Positions 11,142 to 20,273 of a DNA stretch of 64,000 bases are shown here, one piece after another. The stretch is taken from NCBI GenBank assembly GCA_029204225.1, contig CM055102.1, positions 49,953,260 to 50,017,259 of the forward strand, written 5' to 3'. Below the pieces are notes generated by a model that saw only the letters and a program-made list of their open reading frames with translations, had not been told where the DNA came from and did not search any database. Position 1 is the stretch's first letter, and every line of letters begins with the position of its first letter. Source of the stretch: Diphasiastrum complanatum (taxonomy: Eukaryota; Streptophyta; Lycopodiopsida; Lycopodiales; Lycopodiaceae). Both the position numbers and the translations under genes were made by a program.

Positions 11142-11387
11142 TTGCATGCTCCTTGGGCCATGGGCTTATACGCGCAGGAAGCCATGCCCTCGCAACATAT
11201 TTATTCACCAACTTTATTTATTTGCTCTGTGTTGGGAATACCCCCAACAATGCTGCAGGCCTTGACTGACCAAGTCATGCAGCTAAAAAGAGAGAATGAA
11301 AAAGAGAGAGTTGAGAGCCAAGTACAGGTCCGACAACTCAAGGACCAACTCAATAAAGCAAAACTCACAGCTCAGCTACACCTTTAG
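11142..11387 (+). CDS. Short coiled-coil-like frame, unassigned
   Basis: The open frame has 81 codons. The last 40 residues are highly charged and heptad-like (DQVMQLKRENEKERVESQ, then VRQLKDQLNKAKL), as in a coiled coil. The upstream part reads like non-coding sequence. It may be the remnant of a host or transposon gene interrupted later; no family is recognised. It faces an acidic frame on the opposite strand at 11475-11705. Confidence 0.25.
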   Translation: MHAPWAMGLYAQEAMPSQHIYSPTLFICSVLGIPPTMLQALTDQVMQLKRENEKERVESQVQVRQLKDQLNKAKLTAQLHL

Positions 11388-11474
11388 CTCGTGTGCAGAT
11401 GTATTTTGCTCAGACATCATTTCAATATTGCTGGTCATCTCATCCGAATGTTGGAACAACTGCATCATATTTTC

Positions 11475-11705
11475 CTAGATGTGGAGATTGTTAGCATGGA
11501 TCTTTCCAACAATTTCCTTGGCACCCAAGAAAAACTGATGGTATAGTCTATAGAGTTTGTCTTTGTTGTCCTCCTCATCCTGCTCTGTGGCTTCCTCATC
11601 AACCCCTTTGTCTTTATCTTGCACTTGGGTGTCAGAGGGTATTTTCGTCATTCGTTGATGCAGAGCTCTTTGGCTTCTGAGAAGAGCCACCCAAAATTGG
11701 GACGA
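11475..11705 (-). CDS. Acidic frame cut by the E3 LTR, unassigned
   Basis: Read leftward from the E3 LTR edge, the frame is strongly acidic (DKDKGVDEEATEQDEEDNKDK), then LYHQFFLGAKEIVGKIHANN before the stop at 11475. The composition looks coding rather than random, and the frame is broken exactly where the E3 LTR begins. E3 may therefore have inserted into it. The upstream part is not in the window as far as I can tell. Function unknown. Confidence 0.25.
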   Translation of the reverse strand, partial: SSQFWVALLRSQRALHQRMTKIPSDTQVQDKDKGVDEEATEQDEEDNKDKLYRLYHQFFLGAKEIVGKIHANNLHI

Positions 11706-12315
11706 TATTGAATTCACACATGTGGGAAGCCCTACACATGTACTTTTGATCTCCAAAGCCCAATAATACCATAAAGATCAGACTAGCATTGATTGACAAT
11801 AGGAAAACTGACCATACAAGAAATATTATTGTGTTACAAGCAAGATCTGTCAACAAAACATGAAACTAAGTACAATAAATGCATCAACTCGGCTAGAGAG
11901 AGAAAATGAAAGTACCAACTCGAGTAGAGAGAGAGGGCACAAAGAGCTTAGTCTCCAAATTTGCATTACACAGAAATTTCATCTTCTCAATGAGAGTACA
12001 TCACGTACATATAGATCCATGGACTCTCCTCCTACTCTGAGTTGAATTGGAGTTATGAATCCACCTCTCAAGCTATCTAGACTTATTCAAGCCACCTCAA
12101 TATGTCTAATTGTGCCACCTAGTCTTTTCATGCATTAAATGTGGCATGCAAAGTACAAATGGCAATTCCTATGGTAGCTTGAGTTTCTACTTCTACCTAC
12201 CTTGAATATTTTATTCTAAGATAGGTTTTTACTAAGCCAAAAAAGCTCAATTCATCTTTGGCATTTTTAGGACCCCTACTTACAACATTAGATAGATTTT
12301 TCCAATATTTTGACA
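11706..12315 (-). repeat. E3 3' LTR
   Basis: On the minus strand it starts TGTCAAAATATTGG directly after the purine tract AACTTTTTAGGAGGAG (12331-12316). It ends near ...GTGTGAATTCAATA; the expected terminal CA appears mutated. Its layout, including paired 'gagagagaaaatca'-like runs, resembles the solo LTR E13, whose left edge TGTTGAATTTCAC aligns with TATTGAATTCAC here. The 5 bp outside are GACGA, but the partner flank is missing. Confidence 0.7.
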
Positions 12316-12357
12316 CTCCTCCTAAAAAGTTATCTAATGTGGATCAAGCATCGATCT

Positions 12358-13368
12358 TTAGATAAGACCAAAATTAGATCTATGCTTTGAAAAGGCACTT
12401 TTGCAAAGTGGCTTTGTGAGAAGATCAGCAATACATGAAGATGTGTCGACATGTTGCAAGTTGATTTCACCTCCAATGAGGTTTTCCCTTACAAAATGGT
12501 GTGCCACTTCTATATGCTTGCTTCTTGCATGAAAAATAGGATTGTTTTCAAGAGCTTGGGCCGATATGTTGTCACACTTGATCAAGGGAAGATCATCCTC
12601 TTTGATGCACTTTAGCTCCATGATTAACCTCTTGATCCAAAACACTTCTTTAGTTGTTGTAGTGAGTGCTTTGTACTCGGCCTCACAAGAAGATAGCGAT
12701 ATGGTATTTTGTTTCTTTGAAAGCCAAGACACAAGATTGCCTCCAAGAAAGATAGTATCTGCATTAATGGACTTTCGATCCATCTTATCACTTGCAAAAT
12801 CGGAATTCGAATAGCCAACAATGGTTAGATCTTCATTCTTGTACAATAAACCATAATCTTGAGTAGAAGATACATATCTTAGAACTCTCTTGGCCATCTT
12901 CCAATGTTGAATCTTAGGATCTTGCATAAATTGACTCAATTTGTGCACACAATAGCTCAAATCGGGTCTAGTGATAGTAAGCCAAATTAAGGAGCCTATA
13001 AGACTCCTATAAAGTGTGATGTCCTCGAAGGATCTTTCATCAGCTTTAAAAGGGTCTTTAACATGTTGCTCCATGGGAGTATCTATGCCTTTACAATTTT
13101 GCATATTGAAATTTCTCAACATAGAAAAGACATATCTAGATTGACAAATAAAAGCATACTCTTCATGAAAATCAATCTCAAGGCTTAAAATGTAATGGAT
13201 CTCTCCTAGATCTTGCATTTTAAATTCTCCTCCTAATGCAATCTTAGTTTCTTGAACTAGCATCAAACAACTTCCACTAAGAATAATGTCATCTACATAG
13301 ATTAGAAGAATGACAATATTACTACCATCAGACTTTAAGTACATAGAAGGATCATAGTCACTAAGCAC
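12358..13368 (-). pseudogene. E3 RT C-terminal half and RNase H
   Basis: This is an uninterrupted 336-codon frame. The catalytic YVDD is at residues 24-27, then the LGEIHYILSLEI connection, TPMEQ at about 98, and GSLIWLTITRPDLSYCVHKLS. RNase H runs from about residue 160 with motifs YSNSDFASDK (186-195), LSSCEAEYKAL (225-235) and CDNISAQAL (265-273), then SKHIEVAHHFVRE and ADLLTKPL near the end. It copies RNA to DNA and removes template RNA in the particle. The N-terminal RT, including the first catalytic Asp, is deleted upstream, so it cannot act alone. Confidence 0.88.
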
Positions 13369-13402
13369 AAATCCTAATGAAAGTAGAAAGTCTTAGGTTT
13401 CT

Positions 13403-13846
13403 TCAAATAAAGTGCTTCATATGGTGACTTTCCTTCAAGTGCAACATGAGGGAGTCGATTGCAAAGATAGTTTGAACAATTGATGGCCTCACCTTAAAAG
13501 TCTTTTGGCAAGGATGCCTCAATTCACATGGTTTTGGCACAGTCACACAAGGTTCTATTCTTTCTTTCAGCCACCCCATTTTGAGATGGTGTATATTCAC
13601 AAGAAAACTTCCTTTTAATGCCTTCAAGCTCACAATAATCATGAAATTTATTGGAGGTGTACTCACCACCTCATCACTTCTAAGAATCTTGATTTTGAAA
13701 GAAAATTGCTTTTCAACTAGAGCTTTGAACTTTAGGAAATAGTCAAACACCATAGACTTTGAAACTAGAAGATTTAACCAAGTAAATCTTGTGAAATCAT
13801 CAATGAAAGTTACAAAGCTAGTAGCACCACCTTTGCTCTTTGAAGA
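13403..13846 (-). pseudogene. E3 integrase remnant, frameshifted
   Basis: Reading leftward, SSKSKGGATSFVTFIDD lies near 13830-13800, followed by VFDYFLKFKALVEKQFSFKIKILRSDE at 13753-13660, which holds the second catalytic Asp in ILRSD. Later parts (ERIEPCVTV, QTIFAIDSL) are frame-jumped versions of the NGVAERxNRTLCE and CNRLPN regions. It ends at SPYEALY and is fused by deletion to the RT. The protein is not functional. Confidence 0.75.
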
Positions 13847-15233
13847 TGTTAGAGGGAGATTAGCTCATGTGCTCATGTAGGCTGATATTCCAAAAAATAT
13901 TTTAGCCATCCTGCGGAACATCTTTAAAAATACAAGCAGGATAGGATTTAAACGTAGAACCTGCCCATCAAGTATAGGCTTTTACATTATCCATACTGGC
14001 AGTTATTTAGTTCCAAATTTAAATTGCCATGGGCACTGCACATAGATATGTAATATCAAGTTATGTAAAAGTTAGTCACAAATGCCTATTGGGGGTTTGT
14101 CCCATGGCCCCAATGTGATTCAAAGTTAAGTTAGTCTCATAGTGCTTTTTTGTAAGTGACCACCACTCCAAGTATATATAGGAGTGGAAGAGTCCATTTT
14201 CGACAAGAACTACCAAGTTTTTTGTTTTCAACCAAACTTCCTACCAGCTATCATCTGCTCATATCAAACACCTATCTGCGCTATGAACTACAATCATTGT
14301 TATCCAACACTCATTATTCTCGGTTTTCTACTATTTCCTTCCATTTTCCACCGTTTTTTTTACTTTTTCGACTTTTTCGACTACCAATCATCATTACTAA
14401 CATGGCCTCCTCATCCTCTGAAGACTTTGGTGCCAAACAGGTGATCCAGTGTGACATCCCCGACGCCATGTAGATTTGGCCTCTACCCTCTGACACTTTG
14501 ATCCAACCATGGCTGCAGACACCCAGCTACGAGCAAAGCCAAAAGTCGAGCCAAACAGGTCAGATGTCGAGTACATCATCAAAGGTCAACAAGCATGACA
14601 ACTTGAATGTCACGACCCAACCGTTAAGCCCTTGTAGTTAAGGGGAGTAGCAAGAAATAGCTAGTTGTGTTTTTAGCTTAAACTATCTTGTAATGCTTAG
14701 GTAATTAGTTCTTGTAATCAGATTAAGGATGTTATATGTATTAGAGATCGGATACAAGAAAGAAGAGAGCAAGAACATAGGGTAATCAATCTGAGAAAAT
14801 CAATCGACTATCAGAGAGATCAGAGAAAGGTCGATGAATGCAGTCTTGCAGTAGTAGACGCATATTATCAGACCAAAATTTAAGTACTAGCACTAGCTAG
14901 TCACTGATAAGAGAGATACCTCTCTTACCTTCACGTATTGATCTAGGAAACAGACAACGCTTTCAAAGGGAATCATAAGCTGTATACTTGATTTTTTAAT
15001 ATAGACAAGTAACAGTTCCTATTTCTCTATGTGTGTGCAATCTTTGAATGCTTTGTGTTGTTTATTCAATTCAATGGCAGATATACTTTCATTGTCATCT
15101 GACATTATCTACTATTCATAATTTAGCATCAGATTAGCAATAGCTATCTGTAGCTCAGAGGATCTCTGATTGTAGAATAAAGTAGTAGCTTCGTCCGACA
15201 TATCGGCTCCATCTGAGCTCATATCGGTGAATC
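13847..15233 (+). other. Unassigned segment with TATA box, short ATG frame and LTR-like stretch
   Basis: It begins TGTTAGAGGG where E3 is interrupted. A TATATATAG box lies at about 14171-14180, followed by a C/T-rich leader and an ATG at 14402. That ATG opens MASSSSEDFGAKQVIQC and stops at 14471-14473. This resembles a retroelement promoter, leader and gag start, perhaps of E4. From 14608 (TGTCACGACCCAACC) to around 15130 the sequence looks like another LTR, because TGTCACGACCC starts are common in plant LTRs. I could not find its end or a target duplication. Confidence 0.3.
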
Positions 15234-15546
15234 TTGACTAGCTTTGACTTCGAAGTGATCGATGTCTCTGACATCAATGACGAAGGCAATGACAAGAAGA
15301 CATGCGAGAGATGTAGACGTGACGGCCACACAGTGGACTGATGTTGGCTGAAGCCAAAATTCGAGTACATACACTATCACAAAAACGGACATGCAACCAT
15401 GGATTGCTATGGCAATGCAAGGAACAAGAATATCAGAGTAGAAAAGAGAGCTCCAACAACATATCACATGTAGAGGAACTAGAATCCTCCAGGATGGCTG
15501 AAGAACGAGCAAGCAGAAACTGTAATGATTATCTATGCACAGATGT
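15234..15546 (+). pseudogene. E4 gag C-terminal part with two degenerate zinc knuckles
   Basis: One frame reads DVSDINDEGNDKKTCERC, then a CCHC knuckle CERCRRDGHTVDxC in which x is a TGA stop (15339-15341). A second knuckle-like stretch follows, HYHKNGHATMDC, with both N-terminal Cys replaced. Two knuckles separated by about 20 residues differ from the single-knuckle Gags of the other elements, so this is another Copia family. It is cut at 15546 by E5. The matching protease lies beyond E5 at 25438. Confidence 0.6.
15542..15546. repeat. E5 target-site duplication, left copy
   Basis: GATGT here and GATGT at 25433-25437 flank the outer ends of E5. This supports E5 as a single insertion, later interrupted by E6. 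Confidence 0.85.
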
Positions 15547-15695
15547 TGTGAAGTTTTTAGCACGTGTAGACTTCACCACACACCTTATAGGTCCTTTATG
15601 AGGTGTTGTGATTGCACAAGATTGATCAATGGACAGATTACTTGAAAAATCTAAGGCAAGAGATCAATGGCATACATCATCAAACTGAAAAAATT
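15547..15695 (-). repeat. E5 3' LTR, truncated by internal deletion
   Basis: On the plus strand it begins TGTGAAGTTTTTAGCACGTG and matches 24735-24860 and the E8 LTR (caccacaccttataggtc, tgattgcacaagattgatcaat). At about 15695 it runs straight into RT coding sequence, so most of this LTR and the RNase H were deleted together. The junction has a short microhomology (CTAA/agctcct). Confidence 0.75.
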
Positions 15696-15699
15696 TAGC

Positions 15700-16280
15700 T
15701 CCTTCGACTAGCTCCTCATTATTTCCACTAAGAATGATATCATCTACATGGATGAGAAGAATAACTACAAAGCTATTTACGAACTTAATGTACAATGAAG
15801 GGCCATATTCACCAAGACAAAATCCGAGTGATATGAGAAAGGAGTGAGCCTTGCATACCAAGACCTTGGTGCTTGTTTTAGTCCATAGAGACTTTTGAAC
15901 AAAAGACTAACTTTTGATTCTTCACCTTCTTTCACAAATCTAGGTGGTTTTTCCATGTAAATTTCCTCCTCAAGGTAACCATTGAGAAAGGCATTAGAAA
16001 CATCAAGCTGAAACATCCTCCAATTGTGATAACATGCAAGAGAAATGAGAATTCTTATAGTTACCATTTTTGCAACTGGTGCAAAAGTGTCTTCATAGTC
16101 AAGACCTTTGATTTGAGAGTAGCCTTTGGCACAAAGTCTTGCTTTGTATTTGTTGATGGATTCATCATTGTTGTACTTGATCCTGAATACCCAACTTACA
16201 TTCAATGACATGCATGTTGGTTGGTGGCTCACAAGCTCCCATGTGTTGTTTGACATCAACGCTTCAAACTCAAGGGTCAT
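15700..16280 (-). pseudogene. E5 reverse transcriptase, N-terminal and palm parts
   Basis: The frame 16280-15777 reads EFEALMSNNTWELV, WVFRIKYNNDESINKYKARLCAKGYSQ, VAKMVTIRILISLA, LDVSNAFLNGYLEEEIY (first catalytic Asp) and YGLKQAPRSWYARL. It then shifts to 15861-15664, where the catalytic motif reads LIHVDDIILSG, with Tyr replaced by His. A stop separates it from the upstream linker at 16281. It stops at NNEELVEGAK, fused to LTR. Confidence 0.85.
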
Positions 16281-17481
16281 TGCTTCAACCTATTTCTTGG
16301 ATTGAAGTGCTTCTTGGACATCTTTAGGCTCTTCATTTGATATGACGAATGCATGATAGGAAGTTTCACCTTCCACTTGACTTCCTCCCTCATCATAAGT
16401 GAGCCTTCTTGGCTTGGATCTTTCTCTTGTGGATCTTCTTGGTGTAGGTGTTTGAAGTTGCTCCTCCTCAAGCCTCGGCCTCACCACTTTTTGAATAGCA
16501 TCAAGATTGATGATTGTAGAGCCTACATGAGACTCCTTGATCTTTGCTTCATCCAAGTTAAACTTTTGATCTTCATGAAAGATCACATCTCTACTTACAA
16601 AATTCTTGTCAATAGAGGGAAGATAAACTTTATATGCTTTCTTAGAAGACACATATCCAACAAAAATTCCTTTAACAACACTAGGATCATCCTTCTTCCT
16701 AGTCTCTAAAGGTACATGCACATAGCATAAACAACCAAAGATCCTAAGATGATCTACCTTAGTCTTTTTCTTATACAACATCTCAAATGGTGTTTTTCCT
16801 TCTATTGCAAGATTATGAAGTCTATTACAAAGATAATCTGCACATGCAACTGGTTCTCCCCAAAATTCTTTAGGTAGAGATGCTTCTAACCTAATGGCTT
16901 TTGCACATTCACACAAAGTTCTATTTTTCTCTCTCAACAACTCCATTTTGCTGAGGAGTATAAGAACAAGAAAATTCTCTTTGTATTCCCTCTTTCTCAC
17001 AAAATTCTTTAAACTTGGTAGAGGTATATTCACCTCCACTATCACTTCTCAAAGCTTTCAACTTGAAAGTAAATTGCTTTTCTACATAAGCTTTGAAAGC
17101 AAGGAAAACATCCTAAACCATGGCTTTAGAAGATAGCATATAGATCCAAGAATATCTTGTCTAATCATCTACAAAAGAAAAAAAGCCATTTGCTCCTCCT
17201 TCGCTTTTGGTTGAAGAGAAATGAACATCAGAGTGCACGAGTTCAAATGGTTGTGTATTTTGATGCTTGATCTTGAAAAAGGTCTTCTATGTGATTTTGC
17301 CAAAACACAAGCTTCACAAGGTTGAAGCTCCTTTGACAGTGTCTTTGGTAGTCCAACAGCTTTTTCTTCCTTGACCATAGACTGCATGTATTTGAAATTG
17401 GGATGTCCCAATTTCTTATGCCACAGATCCTCCTGATGAACCTTGGTCTCATTAGCAATATCTGAAATGTTAGCACTCTCT
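16281..17481 (-). pseudogene. E5 pre-integrase, integrase and linker
   Basis: Read leftward: pre-integrase zinc region (GHPNFKYMQSMV, CEACVLAKSHRRP) at 17411-17169, a frame break, then integrase from the region around 17060 (DSGGEVNIPL by frame jump). This is followed by LREKNRTLCECAKAIRLEA, LPKEFWGEPVACADYLCNRL, TPFEMLYKKK, FGCLCYVHVPLETRKKDD, YLPSIDKNFVSRDVIF. A linker rich in Glu and Arg (PRRSTRERSKPRRLTYDEG) leads to RT. The usual NGVAER Glu motif is destroyed by the frame break (MELLREKNRT). The protein is inactive. Confidence 0.82.
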
Positions 17482-18382
17482 CTAGAATCTAGTTAGCACT
17501 TCATTGTCTCTCAAGATCAAACATTTGTCAACATGAAACTTGACATCCAATTTACTATCAAACAACTGTCCTACACTAACGAGTTTCTTGCTTAGTCTAG
17601 GTACATAAAGTACATCATGCAAACAAATTTTTTTTGATGTTGATGATGTTGCAACTTGTGAGGGTTGATCCTCACTACTTTCTTTGGTTTTGTCCTTCTT
17701 GAATTGTTGTTGACCTTTGCCCTTGCCTCTTGACTTGTCCTTGGTGAAGAGTGCTTTGTCATCTCCACCATCCTTCAATGAAAGTCTGTTGATCTTCAAC
17801 ATCTTGTTCTCTTGTCTACTTTCTTTAGCAATGAGAACACCTTGAAGAGTTTCCAAGAAATGGAAGTTCCTCCCTAACTGCATAAGTCTGCACAATATTG
17901 TCATACTCATTTCTAAGTCCATTAAGGACTACTTGAACAAGTTTAGCATTCTTAAGAGCATCATCAATACTAGCTAACTCTTGATGAAGGTCCTTTACTC
18001 TCATTACATAAGATGAAGCATTCTCATCTACTCTCTGATAACTTAGAAACATTTTATTTCTAAATGTAAGCAATCTAGAAGTATTCTTAATTTCATAGAT
18101 TTTTTTGAGAGTGTCCCAAGCCTCCTTGGCAGTGGTGCATGTACTGATCTCTCTTAACACTTCATTTGTGACATTCATTTTGATGAAATGAAGAGCAATT
18201 TTGGTTATTTTATTGAATGTTGCAGCTTCATTAGGTGCTGCAGGTTCTTCTTCAGCTCCACTTACAATGTCCATTACATCTTGTAGAATCAATAATGATT
18301 CCATTCTAATCTTCCACATTGCATAATTGGAAGATGTTAATCTCTCACTATGCTCCAAGAAATGTGAACCAGATGAAGACAT
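17482..18382 (-). pseudogene. E5 gag fused to protease tail
   Basis: The start MSSSGSHFLEHSERLTSSNYAMWKIRMES lies at 18382; an upstream in-frame ATG at 18388 is not shared with E8. The Gag body runs to about 17850, where the frame shifts to 17922-17482. After the Lys-rich linker (DKSRGKGKGQQQFKKDK) the frame passes from SSTSKK directly into CLHDVLYVPRLSKKLVSVGQLFD, the distal protease region. The CCHC knuckle and the DSG active site are therefore deleted. E6 inserted 72 bp upstream of this start. Confidence 0.85.
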
Positions 18383-18449
18383 ATTCAATTTGAGAAATTC
18401 TAGTAATGACTAGGATGGAGTTGAAAATGTTGCTTGCTATCTCGACCTA

Positions 18450-18454
18450 GGATC
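18450..18454. repeat. E6 target-site duplication, left copy
   Basis: GGATC precedes the E6 5' LTR and is repeated at 24024-24028 after the 3' LTR. E8 has ctaggatctaacact uninterrupted at the same place in its leader (about 31725-31740), which confirms the pre-insertion site. Confidence 0.93.
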
Positions 18455-19101
18455 TGTGAAAATTGTCAACATTTCCTTGTCTAGTTTTAGGCCAAAATTG
18501 CTAAAAATGGCACATAGTTTAGGATCTGACTTTTCACACGTGTGAAACAGGTCTAGATATTTTTAGTAAGTGTATTTTTTCAGTATGAAGAAGTGTCAAA
18601 CTTCAAGACCTTCGAAATGAGTCCATTTTCATGTATTTTGGACATATATGCCAATTTTACCTATATAGGGCATATTTTAGGTAAGGAGGGTCTAGAGAGA
18701 GGAGAGAGAGTCATCTCTCTCAGCTATATATAGCAGGTAGGCCGTGGAGAAACAGGTTGGAGCAGATCCATTGTATTCATTTGCTTAATGAGAGATTTTT
18801 CTATTGGGTTCTCCTTCCATTGTTGGCATTGTGTAGTGATTGAGTTCAAGCTTTGTGTGTATGATCTTAGGTGCTTTCCAAAAGTGGTAGGCTGATGTAT
18901 TATGGACTGTATAATGCTATTTTGGGCCGCACTTGATGTTTATGGAAGTTTCCATTTGTGATAAATGCTTTTTGATCAAGTTCTTTGCATTCTAGGTAGC
19001 ATAGAATGTGTTGCCAATTCCTAGCTTATGTAGTTTGGAGTGCAAGCATTCAAGCCAATGATCTTGGAGTTTAGATCCACTTAGGATCTGTATTTTTCAC
19101 A
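18455..19101 (+). repeat. E6 5' LTR
   Basis: The 647-bp LTR starts TGTGAAAATTG and ends TTTTTCACA. It has TTTCACACGTGTGAAA at 18532-18547, a TATATATAG box at about 18725-18733, and a GA-rich stretch just upstream of it (gagagaggagagagagtc). Transcription probably starts some 30 bp after the TATA box (inference). Confidence 0.93.
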
Positions 19102-19113
19102 TGGTATCAGAGC
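19102..19113 (+). promoter_or_regulatory. E6 primer-binding site
   Basis: TGGTATCAGAGC, complementary to the initiator tRNA-Met 3' end, follows the LTR-terminal CA without a gap. Confidence 0.92.
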
Positions 19114-20273
19114 TGGTTGGCTTCTATTTATAGTAAGTATTCCATTTTTGGTGATATTTGGATGTTTGATCAAGTTCTAGCATGATTTTGCATTGCTTTG
19201 TTGATCAAATCTTACTAACCTTTGTTTTGTGAGTTGAACTTGTGGATCAAAAGCATATTTCAGGTCTATTGAAGATCAGAGGCTGAAAAGAAACTATTTT
19301 GGATCAGATCATAACACCTAATCATTTGTGATTGTGAGGCTTGTGCATATTCAATACTAACAATGTTCTTTTCAATCCTATTGTTGACAATCTCCATTCT
19401 TGGATGAACACTCTCCTTAAGTGGATGAAACTTCTCCTTAAGTGGATGACAAATGCTCTTTTGAGTGAGTTGTAATTCTCCTAAAGGCTGAGCAAAGCTC
19501 CCATTTGGATGAAAGATCCCCTTTTTTGGGTGAACATATTGTAAGCTCCATTGTGAAGAGCATATTGTAAAGATTGTCATCAATTTTGGCATAAATTTTG
19601 GTGTACTTTGTTGAGCATGTAAGTAACTCTCCTTATGTAATTTGATTGGAGCATTTGCTGGAAGGTGTTAACCATTATGCAAGTGTGTTTTCAGGTTCTT
19701 AACAGGTTGAGGAACATTCTCATGTGAAGTGATCTTAGATCTACATCTAAACACCAAGATTTGACAATATAGTGAAGCTAGTCTTGTGATTCACTAAGTG
19801 TGCTCATTCATTCACCTCTAAATCTTGTATTTATCACTTGCTGGAGTTTATAAACTTTTAGAAGTGTGGTTTACATGTGGTTTTACAGGTTGAATCAATA
19901 TCTTAGTGTGTTGATCATATGTTGATCAAGTTTGTTCATTACTAGGTAATCTTGGCATCCTAGTTTTGGGTATTTTCTAAGAATGCAAGTAACTCTTCAC
20001 ACCATAACTTGATTTGGTCACTTGCTGGAAAGTTTGAGAGCTTAAGCAAGAGTGTGTTCAGGTTGGTTTGATTTTGCAATCCATTCTTAGTGTGTGCAAA
20101 GTGTTGCATGTGTTTCAATCTTCCTTTCTATGCTTGGAAACCATCTAGGTTCAAGATAGAAGTGTTTTAGGGTCCTAAATCTTCATAGATCTCTTTATCT
20201 ATCATTTGTTGAGAGAAAAGTGAGTGCTAAGTGCTTTAGGACAGAACCTAAAAGTTGAAGAAACATTAGAATC
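19114..20273 (+). other. E6 leader
   Basis: The 1160-bp untranslated leader has no long plus-strand frame. It contains short recurring phrases (cttgctggaa, acaggttga/caggttgg), suggesting internal duplication. A minus-strand 108-codon frame at 19592-19266, with repeated HPLKE-like words, appears to be a by-product of a short DNA repeat. Confidence 0.7.

Larger units (their letters stand above)
11706..13846 (-). mobile_element. E3: truncated Ty1/Copia element (3' half)
   Basis: Leftward order: integrase remnant (to 13403), RT C-terminal half and complete RNase H (13368-12358), purine tract (12331-12316), 3' LTR (12315-11706). A deletion joins the integrase region PYEALY directly to the RT region just before YVDD. 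The element is cut at 13846 by sequence beginning TGTTAGAGGG. No remaining 5' half of E3 was identified on the far side of the nested stack. Confidence 0.8.

Noticed and set aside
14608-15130. Solo LTR beginning TGTCACGACCC
   Set aside because: No matching CA end followed by the upstream 5 bp (TTGAA) was found, so it is kept only as a remark in the region entry.
15560-15564. GCACG as the E5 left target duplication, using TGTAGACTTC as the LTR end
   Set aside because: Comparison with the complete E8 LTR shows that the LTR extends to TGTGAAG at 15547, where GATGT matches the right flank.
19266-19592. Minus-strand 108-codon frame with HPLKE-like repeats
   Set aside because: It lies in the E6 leader and reflects a short imperfect DNA repeat; the opposite strand is the transcribed strand of the element.
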